Notes under the pieces: model-generated | What the model was told of the DNA's origin: nothing | Databases searched by the model: none | The model's input: only the letters and a program-made list of their open reading frames with translations | Source: Imbricaverruca yamaguchii | Taxonomy: Eukaryota; Arthropoda; Thecostraca; Neoverrucidae | Length of the DNA stretch: 64,000 nt | Assembly: GCA_034440575.1 (NCBI GenBank) | Contig: JAOTOL010001659.1 | Location: 4,185,001 to 4,249,000, forward strand | Direction: 5' to 3' | In this document: piece by piece, positions 11,675 through 23,689 of the stretch | Layout of the letters: every line of letters begins with the position of its first letter | Numbering within the stretch: position 1 is the stretch's first letter | Program-made: the position numbers and the translations under genes

Positions 11675-12038
11675 CCTGTCATAAACTTGACCTGACTTGA
11701 CCTCGGTGATCTGACATGACTTTGAAACAATGTAGCAAAACAATATACATCAAACAAGTCGCTAGTGTTGCCAAGAACACTTCCTTTTTGCCGATATGCG
11801 GGAAGCGCATCAGCGCCGATATTTGCGGTCTGGCGCTGAGAAAATTGTTTGAGTTTACCGACCCCTAACTCGAAAACCTTTCTGTCGATTTTCGTTTTTC
11901 TTACTTTAAACAGCGTGCCGTTCATTTCTAAGCAGGTACACAAACAATGACGTATATCGGCCGGTAAAAGCTGGAGTTATCTACGAAAAACAGGAGGGGT
12001 GGGCAGATTTCGCCCCCCCCCTCCAGGGCGCGTGTTAA
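11675..12038. mobile_element. Second tandem copy of the element's right ~360 bp
   Basis: Repeats the 3' portion of copy A (about 11320-11674), sharing the CCTGTCAT, CAAGAACACTTCC and CATCAGCGC blocks in the same order. It ends with CTCCAGGGCGCGTGTTAA, a perfect terminal inverted repeat. Copy A therefore has two right ends in tandem, by unequal exchange or a nested insertion at the TTAA site. Confidence 0.8.
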
Positions 12039-12298
12039 GAATGTAGATACTGTGCACACCCCAGTGTGTCTATAAATATCCTGCACACTCCACATTTTTG
12101 TACATATTGTGCACATTCATCTTATGACCTTACTCCCATCCGCAATAGCATCCATCGCCGGTAGCAAGTTCAGCTTGGCCTCTGTCAGAGGCTTCACACG
12201 CTCGTAGTGAGTGCGTGAAGCCTAGCGAGACTCCATTCTATCGCGCAATCACCCAACTGGCACAGTGTGCACGGTATCTGGTCCTCGTCCACCATCCG
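12039..12298. other. Spacer before CA/TA microsatellite
   Basis: Short single-copy stretch. No gene or motif supported. Confidence 0.4.
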
Positions 12299-14953
<2,655 letters not shown>

Positions 14954-15924
14954 TTAACACGTGCCCTGGTGGGCCTCTGAAAATTACGCGCACTGGAGGG
15001 GGCGGATTTCGTCCCTTAGATCGCGGCTCCTATTAAAGTTAGATCAACGCAATACCCAGGGTGAATGTTTATAGTAGTGACGTCTATTGTGTGTAAATTT
15101 CAGTGCCTTCGATGAATATCTTCAAGGTCAAATTGGGCTTAAAATTTCAAAATTGTCTGGTTTTGCGTGGCTTGGCTTGTCATTGTTATGGATCGCTATG
15201 ATTATGTTTAAATGCTCTATAATGGACATAAGTGATGTTTTGGATATTAATAATGGTTCAATATAGATGCTAGACCCTGCATTTGACCTCAGGTCGCCTA
15301 TATAGCAGCATTTCATCAGGTTGTTACCTGCTCCAGTTACCGGAACCGGGCCGCCCGCCCGACTGCTCCGTTGGGTTGCTCGGCGCAATCGGCTTCGCAA
15401 AGAAAGGAGTGAAGTGCATGAATACAGTATGGAAACGCTTAGGTACACTGACAAACAGTAGTTTTCAGGATGTGTAGAGAGTAACATGCAAAGTAACATC
15501 AATCGCATGACAGTCATCTGCATTTATGACAACATTCCAGTTGATCAAGTTTGATTCCATTAACCTGTCATAAACTTGAGCTGACTTGACCATTGTGACC
15601 TACCATGACTGTGAACCTACATAGCAAAACAATATACATAAAATAAGTCGCTAGTGTTGCCAAGAACATTTCCCTTTTCCCGATATACGGGAAGAGCATC
15701 AGCGCCGATTTCTGTGGTCCGGCGCAGCGAAATTTTTTACCTTAACAGCCCCTAACTCCAAAAAGTTTCTGCCAATTTCCATTGCTTGCTTGAAGCAATG
15801 TGCCGGTCATTTCGAAGTAGATACGCAAACAATGGTGTATATCCTCCAGCAAAATATGAAGTTATGTACGAAAAACCGGAGGAGTGGGCGGATTCCCCCC
15901 ACCTCCCTCCAGGGCGCGTGTTAA
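14954..15924. mobile_element. TTAA-flanked inverted-repeat element, copy B
   Basis: Full-length relative of copy A. It starts TTAACACGTGCCCTGG and ends CTCCAGGGCGCGTGTTAA. The interior follows copy A block by block (GTTTTGCGTGGCTTGGCTTG, CTCCAGTTACCGGAACCGGG, CTTCGCAAAGAAAGGAGTG) with scattered substitutions. No transposase coding is present. Confidence 0.8.
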
Positions 15925-16498
15925 ATACGTCATAATCTCTCCTAGTAAAGTCACTTATTTTAGGGGAGAAATGTTCGGGTGGTTTCGAAGTCTACTCGTC
16001 GAGAGTTTTCCTATGGCACCTATTTCGCTTACGTGCGACGCTTAGTTTAAAAATTAGAATGCACATTTAACAGCCAGCGAAACTGGCGTGAGGGACGATA
16101 TGACCGTCAAGACCGATTAATAACAAAAATGAATCCTTGCAATGCCATTTATGCCATTGCACCAGCTTTCTGCCTGAAAGTTCCCTGCCTAGCAACCAGC
16201 CTGCTGCCAACCACCTGTTGCTATGGATCCGGTTTGAGGCATTAGCAAGTTGCAAGTTGGCGTGACGGGAGCACGTTGGTTTGCATTTCCGCGGTCCTTG
16301 CAGTGTGGAGTAGCATGTATTAGCATTTGGCCACATCATGCGCGGTGTTTCCCCGCTGAAACCCGGCGACTGGCGACCCCGTCTTTTCCCCGTTGTTTCA
16401 TTGAAACGACGCACCTTGCGTCACCGTTGCAATTGCACCCAATATGGATCGTGCCATGGCCAGGCGGACATCGGGCTATTTGTCGGAAGCACGGTAGT
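15811..16498. repeat. Segmental duplication, left copy
   Basis: Nearly identical to 16644-17334. It includes the last ~110 bp of TTAA element copy B plus ~575 bp of non-element sequence, so duplication happened after insertion or is an assembly effect. Differences are few substitutions and small indels (for example a 5-bp difference near 16378/17205). Confidence 0.9.
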
Positions 16499-16643
16499 AT
16501 CTTTCCCCCCCCCAGAGGGGGGGGGTGCAAAAAAATTTATATTTTTTCACATCATACACCGTATTTTTTTCTTAAGTACTAACCCCCCGCCTTTTTTTCC
16601 CCTTTTTTTTTTTTTTTTTTTTTTTATCATCTTCTCTTTTTAT
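16499..16643. other. Homopolymer-rich junction of the duplication
   Basis: Runs of C, G, A and a long T tract. It aligns in order and length with the normal sequence at 17335-17480: shared anchors CAGAG, CACATCAT, GTATT and a final T-rich block are evenly placed, while the bases between are replaced by homopolymers. It looks like an eroded or poorly called copy of the 223-bp repeat unit rather than new sequence. Confidence 0.6.
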
Positions 16644-17334
16644 TTCTAAGTAGATACGCAAACAATGGTGTATATCCTCCGGCAAAATCTGAAGTTATGT
16701 ACGAAAAACCGGAGGGGTGGGCGGATTCCCCCCGCCCCTCCAGGGCGCGTGTTAAATACGTCATGAACTCTCCTAGTAATGTCACTTATTTTAGGGGAGA
16801 AAATGTTCGGGTGGTTTCGAAGCCTACTCGTCGAAGTTTTCCTATTGTACCTCTTTCGCTTACGTGCGACGCTTAGTTTAAAAATTAGAATGCACATTTA
16901 ACAGCCAGCGAAACTGGCGTGAGGGACGATATGACCGTCAAGACCGATTAATAACAAAAATGAATCCTTGCAATGCCATTTATGCCATTGCACCAGCTTT
17001 CTGCCTGAAAGTTCCCTGCCTAGCAACCAGCCTGCTGCCAACCACCTGTTGCTATGGATCCGGTTTGAGGCATTAGCAAGTTGCAAGTTGGCGTGACGGG
17101 AGCACGTTGGTTTGCATTTCCGCGGTCCTTGCAGTGTGGAGTAGCATGTATTAGCATTTGGCCACATCATGCGCGGTGTTTCCCCGCTGAAACCCGGCGA
17201 CTGGCGTTGAAACCCCGTCTTTTCCCCGTTGTTTCATTGAAACGACGCACCTTGCGTCACCATTGCAATTGCACCCAATATGGATCATGCCATGGCCAGG
17301 CGGACATCGGGCTATTTGTCGGAAGCACGGTAGT
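16644..17334. repeat. Segmental duplication, right copy
   Basis: Matches 15811-16498. Its first 112 bp (to 16755) are the right end of the TTAA element, including the terminal CTCCAGGGCGCGTGTTAA, making a third, partial copy of that family. Confidence 0.9.
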
Positions 17335-17556
17335 TTGCATTTCTCGACCCCTACAGAGTGGTGTGGCATGCAGATGTATTAGCATTTAGCCACATCATGC
17401 ACAGTATTCTTCGCTGAGTCACTAGCCACTGGCTTTTTTCACGCCTTTTTCCTCGTTGTGTTATTGAGTCGACGTACTTCATGTCGGTCGTCATTGTGAT
17501 TGCACACAATAGAGATCGTTGCATGACCGAACGGACATAGGAGTATTTGTCTGGAC
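17111..17556. repeat. Two diverged tandem units of ~223 bp
   Basis: Unit 1 (17111-17333) and unit 2 (17334-17556) share TTTGCATTTC at the start, then GTATTAGCATTT, CCACATCATGC, a GTTGT...GACG block and an ATTGCA-ACCCAAT/ATTGCACACAAT block in order. The same unit 1 is present in the left duplication copy at about 16277-16498. Confidence 0.7.
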
Positions 17557-17559
17557 CAA

Positions 17560-18545
17560 AAACTAAAATCAATTTTTGACATTTTCCAGAACAATTTGCC
17601 TGTTTCGATCTTGACGGATGCGATGTATGACAAGCAAACACGCTTTGCGGTCGTACGCTTGCATATCTCTAGATATAATTATCGCCATTTGTGCTCCGGG
17701 TTACGCTTTTGACAAATTGTATCGATCCGGTCAATGTACAAAACGTGATGACGCCTATGTCAGGCTCCCAAAATCTTATCTACGTGAACCGTGTTAGTGA
17801 CCGTCGTCATTCGACAAGTGGTTTCATGTTGGATCGAACTGCATTGGAGCATTTACCCTTTATCCAATGTTGCACTTACATTACACGGTTTTTCCTTGAA
17901 AAAAAAATATCGCAAAACACTGGCATTTGTCCGATATCTGCTCAAGTGGGAGTATAATCCGCGGGGAAAAAGTCTTGTGGGGATGACTCTTTTTTTCCCC
18001 GATCTGTGTCTACCATGATTGTGGGTTGCTCAACCGTATTCATGTGTGGAGAGGAGGCGATTCCGCCAACTGGTGCTTTTCACATGCCATTTTGGAACCG
18101 TTTGTGGCGAATTGCTGGAGCACCGTAACTTCGACCTAGAGCAACACCTATTGCTACCTTCGCCAGAAATCATTGAACGGAAATATGTTGGGATGCATGA
18201 TCTGTCATTCCACAGCTTCCGGTCAGTCACGTCACACTTTGACCATTCCTTATTATTTTCTGCCGATGTGCAATGATAGCGGTGTTTTGTTTCAGTAATT
18301 CCAATTTTGAATGAGCGATGGCACTTGGGCGAGTGATGTCAGTACCCTCTGCTTCTCAGTATTCACATAGTCGTCAATTTATTTACCACGAAGGTGCAAA
18401 TAAGGGGACAAACAGTTTCGTTGACCTTGTCCGCGCGTGTTGTCCAGACCTACTGGGCATATTGCAGTCATCAGACATGCTGAATTCAGCAGGCCAGATT
18501 GTTCCCGGCCAGATAGCGTGACCTTTCCAGCAGTCCCGCGCCGGC
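17560..18545. other. Unrecognised single-copy DNA
   Basis: AT-leaning up to about 18430. Short open frames (for example 18019-18276) lack recognisable motifs. No RNA gene or repeat seen. Confidence 0.4.
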
Positions 18546-18549
18546 TGCC

Positions 18550-18700
18550 CGGGAATCACGTCATCAGCCGAACGTGTTCCGACGGTAGTCGGTCACGTGA
18601 CCGGTGCTTCTGGGCCACGCCCCCGACGGCCGCTGGCGCCCGCGGCCGCATAAAACTGCACCTCGGCCGCCGGCGTCGAGTAGTTCGAGGGGACCGCGCC
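18550..18700 (+). promoter_or_regulatory. Promoter-like segment upstream of 45-bp array
   Basis: Short CpG-rich segment with the palindromic E-box GTCACGTGAC at 18592-18601, a CACGCCCCC GC-box near 18616 and a TATA-like ATAAAA at 18650. The spacing would put a start site near 18680, just before the array. Motif content is seen; promoter function is inferred. Confidence 0.35.
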
Positions 18701-19443
18701 GCGGCCGTGTACTGCAGTCGGTCACCACCTCGAGAGGTAGGAGTTGCGGCCGTGTACTGCAGTCGGTCACCACCTCGAGGGGTAGGAGTCGCGGCCGTGC
18801 ACTGCAGTCGGTCACCACCTCGAGGGGTAAGAGTCGCGGCCGTGGTAAGTGGTCACCACCTAGGTGGTCACTGCAGTCGGTCACCACCTCGAGGGGTAGG
18901 AGCCGCGGCCGTGTACTGCAGTCGGTCACCACCTCGAGGGGTAGGAGTCGCGGCCGTGCACTGCAGTCGGTCACCACCTCGAGGGGTAAGAGTCGCGGCC
19001 GTGCACTGCAGTCGGTCACCACCTCGAGGGGTAAGAGTCGCGGCCGTGCACTGCAGTCGGTCACCACCTCGAGGGGTAGGAGCCGCGGCCGTGTACTGCA
19101 GTCGGTCACCACCTCGAGGGGTAGGAGTCGCGGCCGTGTACTGCAGTCGGTCACCACCTCGAGGGGTAGGAGCCGCGGCCGTGCACTGCAGTCGGTCACC
19201 ACCTCGAGGGGTAGGAGTCGCGGCCGTGACCTCGGGAAGGCGGTACTGCAGTCGGTCACCACCTCGAGGGGTAGGAGCCGCGGCCGTGCACTGCAGTCGG
19301 TCACCACCTCGAGGGGTAGGAGCCGCGGCCGTGTACTGCAGTCGGTCACCACCTTGAGGGGTAGGAGCCGCGGCCGTACACTGCAGTCGGTCACCACCTC
19401 GAGGGGTAAGAGTCGCGGCCGTGCACTGCAGTCGGCTACCACC
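18701..19443. repeat. 45-bp minisatellite, about 16 copies
   Basis: Unit contains ACTGCAGTCGGTCACCACCT then CGAGGGGTAGGAGTCGCGGCCGT. Copies alternate GTAGGAGCC, GTAGGAGTC and GTAAGAGTC variants. Two interruptions occur: an extra GGTCACCACC-containing stretch at about 18842-18870 and CTCGGGAAGGCGGT-like sequence at about 19228-19245. The length being a multiple of three opens frames on both strands; these are not taken as genes. Confidence 0.95.
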
Positions 19444-20445
19444 GCGCACGATTTGAGTGGGCACGGCTTCCGACCGACGTGGGCTTGCAACATCGGCATC
19501 GGCAGAGTCGGAGGTTGGCGCCGCTCCCTCGTGAGCCGTCAGACGTCGGCAGCGGGTGGGGCCGGCTCGAGGGGCGGTGATCGGCGCGGCCCGAATTGTC
19601 CAGGTGCGCCCATGCTGAGCACGCGCACCGGCTGTCTCCGGAAATTACGCTCCCGAGTTGGAAAGGTTTTGTTCGTCCAGACCGTCTATTTATGAGTCAA
19701 TTCGATTCTCTTCAACTAAGTTGGTTTGGCTATATCAGGACTCCTGGCTGTGTTCCATATGAATGCATTCTCCACATTGGCAATTGTCTAGCTCTATACA
19801 AGACCATGAAGGTAATCTGTTTAAAATGCGGTCGACTGGTGTGGAAATCAGCCTGTCCAGATCTATTCAGATCTATTTTGATATATCCAAGAAATGTTGC
19901 CAAATTGTGTACACATGTTTATATATGAACTGCTAAACAGAGGAATATGTCTCCACCTGGACCAACTGAATATTTCTGGCCGAGGGAATGATGTAATTTT
20001 ACATCCGGTTTTGTACCTAGTACCAAAGGCGATAGTGCATATCTCGCATTCTATTGTATCGTATCATATCTCATATATAAAAGGTGGTAGTGCAGTTCTC
20101 ATGCAAGGCATATGCTCCATTTAATCCCAGTGAGATTGTCTGAAATATCTGCTCTAGTCGTATTTTTGGGGGATATTCCTTTCAGATTTCACATATTTTT
20201 TATAATACTTCATCAGCACACCTGGTGTAAAACATGTGGGTGCAGTCTTTGATGTTCAAGAGGCTGGGGGCGTTCAAAGTAAGCTCTCCATCTGGATGCA
20301 ACGTGGTGTTAGACGTATGCTGAAACAAATTGCATGAGCAAGTCGTGAAAGTTCCAGTCAGAAGTTAATATGAGCACACAAACAGTGGCATGCCTTTTAC
20401 TGATGATCAGTGGTGTACTAAGTCCTCTGTTGTCCATGTACCGAG
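19444..20445. other. Unrecognised DNA, GC-rich then AT-rich
   Basis: 19444-19690 is CpG-rich flank of the 45-bp array. From 19690 on it is AT-leaning single-copy DNA with short open frames and no recognisable content. Confidence 0.4.
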
Positions 20446-20447
20446 TA

Positions 20448-21905
20448 CTGTGACATGTCCTCCTCTGATGTCTGGGACTGTGACACGTCCTCCTCTGATG
20501 TCTGGGACTGTGGCAGGTCCTCCTCTGATGTCATGTGCTGTGGTGTGCCCTCTGATGTCCAGCATTGCAGCATGTCCTCTGATCTCCAGTACTGTGACAT
20601 GTCCTCCTCTGATGTCCAGCATTGCAGTATGTCCTCTGATCTCCAGTACTGTGACATGTCCTCTTCTGATGGCCATGTGCCGTGTACTGTGATGGCTTCC
20701 TCTGATGCCCAGTAGTGTTCCATGTCCTCCCCTGATATCCAGTGTTGTGACGTGTCCTCCCCTGATATCCAGTGTTGTGACGTGTCATCCCCTGATGTCC
20801 AGTGTTGTGACGTGTCCTCCCTGATATCCAGTGTTGTGACGTGTCCTCCCCTGATGTCCAGTGCTGTGACTTGTCCTCCCCTGATGTCTAGTGTTGTGAC
20901 GTGTCCTCCCCTGATGTCCAGTGCTGTGACTTGTCCTCCCCTGATGTTCAGTGTTGTGACTTGTCCTCCCCTGGTGCCCAGTGCTGTGACTTGTCCTCCC
21001 CTGATGTCTAGTGTTGTGACGTGTCCTCCCCTGATGTCCAGTGTTGTGACGTGTCCTCCCCTGATGTCTAGTGTTGTGACGTGTCCTCCCCTGGTGCCCA
21101 GTGTTGTGACTTGTCCTCCCCTGATGCCCAGTGTTGTGACATGTCCTCCCCTGGTGCCCAGTGCTGTGACTTGTCCTCCGCTGGTGCCCAGTACTATGAC
21201 TTGTCCTCCTCTGATGCTCAGTATTGTGACATGTCCTCCCCTGATGTCTAGTACTGTGACATGTCCTCCTCTGATGTCCAGTGCTGTGACGTGTCCTCCC
21301 ATGATATCCAGTATTGTGACTTGTCCTCCCCTGATGTCCAGTACTGTGACTTGTCCTCCCCTGATGTCCAGTGTTGTGACATGTCCTCCCATGATATCCA
21401 GTGTTGTGACGTGTCCTCCCATGATATCCAGTATTGTGACTTGTCCTCCCCTGATGTCCAGTGCTGTGACTTGTCCTCCCCTGATGTTCAGTGTTGTGAC
21501 GTGTCCTCCCATGATATCCAGTGTTGTGACGTGTCCTCCCATGATATCCAGTATTGTGACTTGTCCTCCCCTGATGTCTAGTGTTGTGACTTGTCCTCCT
21601 CTGATGTCCAGTGCTGTGACTTGTCCTCCTCTGATGTCCGGTAACGTGACATATCCTCCCCTGATGTCCAGTGTTGTTACTTGTCCTCCCTTAATGTTTA
21701 GTGTTGTGATTTGTCCTCCTCTGATGTCCGGTAATGTGACATGTCCTCCCCTGATGCCCAGTGCTGTGACATGTCCTCCCCTGATGTTCAGTGCTGTGAC
21801 GTGTCCTCCTCTGATGTTCAGTTTTGTGACATGTCCTCCTCTGATGTCCAGTGTTGTGACATGTCCTCCTCTGACGTCAAGTGTTGTCACATGTCCTCCA
21901 CTGAT
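20448..21905. repeat. 30-bp minisatellite, about 48 copies
   Basis: Unit CCTCCCCTGATGTCCAGT plus GTTGTGACATGT. Sub-variants (ATG ATATCC, GATGCCC, CCTCT) recur in blocks, suggesting local amplification. The first ~8 units are shorter or more diverged. It ends exactly where the CpG island begins. The 683-codon minus-strand and 575-codon plus-strand open frames crossing it are products of the 30-bp period. Confidence 0.97.
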
Positions 21906-21929
21906 GTCAACGGTGTCCCGGCACGGCCA

Positions 21930-22168
21930 GCACGCGCCGCCAGAAGTGCCGACCATTCCCGACCGACACCGCCCAGGCGCGACCCCTGACCCCGAGCAAG
22001 GTCGCCGGGCGGGCCGCGCCGCCGCTGACGTCAGCCACTTCCGACCCGGCGATTGGTCGCGTTTCAGGCGAACGGTTTCGTCACCCGGCGGCCGGCTGAG
22101 CCGGCGCGGCGGCGCGTCAGTCTGCGCCGTGACGACGCCGTGTGCGCACTCTGTCGCGCGCCAGCGCA
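21930..22168 (+). promoter_or_regulatory. CpG-island core promoter candidate
   Basis: CpG-dense segment with a perfect CRE TGACGTCA at 22026-22033, an ETS-type ACTTCCG at 22037-22043, an inverted CCAAT box (ATTGG) at 22052-22056 and an arthropod-type initiator TCAGTC at 22117-22122. If transcription starts at the initiator A (22119), the sites fall at about -93 to -63 and the 5'UTR to the ATG at 22169 is 50 nt. There is no clear TATA box. The ordered cluster is seen; activity is inferred. Confidence 0.45.
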
Positions 22169-22244
22169 ATGCCGAACGGGGCGCTGCTGCGATGGCTCTT
22201 CTTCGCCGTCGTGCTCGGATCGCTCGGCACGGGACACGCGCAAG
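22169..22244 (+). CDS. Putative first coding exon with signal peptide
   Basis: ATG with G at -3 opens 25 codons: a short n-region (MPNGALLR), hydrophobic core WLFFAVVLGSLG and a c-region ending TGHAQ, a textbook secretory signal with probable cleavage after GHA. The frame then meets CAAG|GTGGGT, a good splice donor, leaving phase 1. It follows the promoter motifs by a sensible distance. The mature protein is not identifiable because later exons are not recognised. Alternative: no splicing, with the frame running to 22543 (124 codons, six Cys after the signal). Spliced is favoured because the following bases are CpG-island-like. Confidence 0.45.
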
Positions 22245-23045
22245 GTGGGTGGGCCGGCTGCCGCCGCGGTGGTGGCGCAGGTCGCGGCGCGAGGGACCGG
22301 CCGGGGCTCGGCCTCTCCTCTCGGCGCGCGCACGCAGTGTTGTTCGATGGATTTGGGTGGCGACTCGTGCACGACGACGTTTCGCGCGGGTGTTTCGGTC
22401 GGGATGGATGTGTTGCTCGTTCGTCCCGTCAATGTCATGCATGGGCTGACGTTCACACAACTGATGCACTCAGAAATCCTTGTTTAGCTCTGCCCATTGA
22501 TATATACTACTTACCATTGAAAACAATGCATGGACTATGTTGAACGGATGGGAGTTGATATGCAGATGTTCCTATGGTAACAGCTTGTGGACGGTAGTGG
22601 AAAGATAATTTATCTGAGAACTCTGGTCAGGCCCCAGTGCACAATGACGTACATGGAAGAAAGAGAAAATTTGGATTGGAAGCAAATCTTTACAATTGAT
22701 TTAAGTCAATTAACGTAAATATGCGCATTTGAAGCTATTCGAAAATGAAGCTGTTCGCAAGCACTTGCAGCCCAAAGTATCAGCTAATTGTTGAGCAATA
22801 TTGATGTATAATACACAAATATAGCTTGCAAAAATGTTGCAAAAATATTTCAGCAATAAGCATTCCGTAGCCATGTATGCCTTTGGGGTTGCTATGCGGT
22901 CACGCGCGGATGGGCTCCAGACGCCATTCATCCGTGTCTTCCCACGGTCGAGGTCCTCGAGGCCGTTCATACTGGTCCTTCTGCGGCTGGTGTCCCTGAG
23001 ACTGTACATTCCGACTCCTGCCGAGGTCCGTAATCTCTGGACTGC
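22245..23045. other. Probable intron or intergenic DNA
   Basis: Begins with the GTGGGT donor; GC-rich to about 22430, then AT-rich single-copy DNA. No second exon with convincing splice sites was found. Confidence 0.3.
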
Positions 23046-23124
23046 GTACTGACCAGGGATGCGGAGCCGGAGTCGGAGCCGGAGCCGTCCAAAATTTTCC
23101 CGGCTCCGCATCCCTGGTACTGAC
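23046..23124. mobile_element. 63-bp hAT-like MITE with perfect 8-bp target duplication
   Basis: The element at 23054-23116 has perfect 17-bp terminal inverted repeats CAGGGATGCGGAGCCGG around a 29-bp centre. It is flanked on both sides by GTACTGAC (23046-23053 and 23117-23124), an exact 8-bp duplication. CAGGG termini plus 8-bp duplications are typical of the hAT superfamily. It has no coding capacity, so it would have been moved in trans. Perfect ends and duplication indicate recent insertion. Confidence 0.85.
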
Positions 23125-23475
23125 CCATCCGGCGGTCTGCGTTCATGAGATCGTTCTCGCTGGCCTCTCCCGCGGTTCGTGTACGGGAGATCGTTCTCAC
23201 TGGCCCTCCCGCGGTCCGTCTACATGAGATCGTTCACACTGGCCCTCCCGCGGTCCGTGTACCGGAGATCGTTCACACTGGCCTCTCCCGCGGTCCGTGT
23301 ACATGAGATCGTTCACACTGGCCTCTCCCGCGGTCCGTCTACATGAGATCGTTCACACTGGCCCTCCCGCGGTCCGTCTACATGAGATCGTTCACACTGG
23401 CCTCTCCCGCGGTCCGTCTACATGAGATCGTTCACACTGGCCTCTCCCGCGGTCCGTGTACGGGAGATCGTTAAC
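23120..23475. repeat. ~40-bp minisatellite, about 8-9 copies
   Basis: Unit GAGATCGTTCACACTGGCC then TCTCCCGCGGTCCGTCTACAT. Units of 39 or 40 bp alternate (GGCCCTCCC versus GGCCTCTCCC). The hAT MITE inserted right at the left edge. Confidence 0.95.
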
Positions 23476-23574
23476 GTCGATCCCCGCCGCCAGCTGCGCT
23501 CGAGGTCCGCGTCACGCATAGACTCCCCCGCCCAATGTGACCGGTGCAGGGCAGAGACGGAACATCAGCACGGC

Positions 23575-23685
23575 TAACGGCCTCTGGCGTGTTTCTCGCC
23601 TGCTTCTGGCTTGTTGCTGGCCTGCTTCTGGCCTGCTTCTGGCCTTCTTCTGGCCTGCTTCTGGCCTTCTTCTGGCCTGCTACGT
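23575..23685. repeat. Short CTTCTGGCCTG tandem repeat
   Basis: About eight imperfect 11-13-bp copies of TTCTGGCCTGC. Low complexity; no function assigned. Confidence 0.9.
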
Positions 23686-23689
23686 GTGC

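Noticed and set aside
20448..21905. CRISPR-like array
   Set aside because: Units are contiguous with no unique spacers, in a eukaryotic context.
20418..22469. 683-codon minus-strand and 575-codon plus-strand open frames
   Set aside because: They follow the 30-bp tandem repeat, whose length is a multiple of three, and are open on both strands. Unique flanks add only short, unrecognised sequence.
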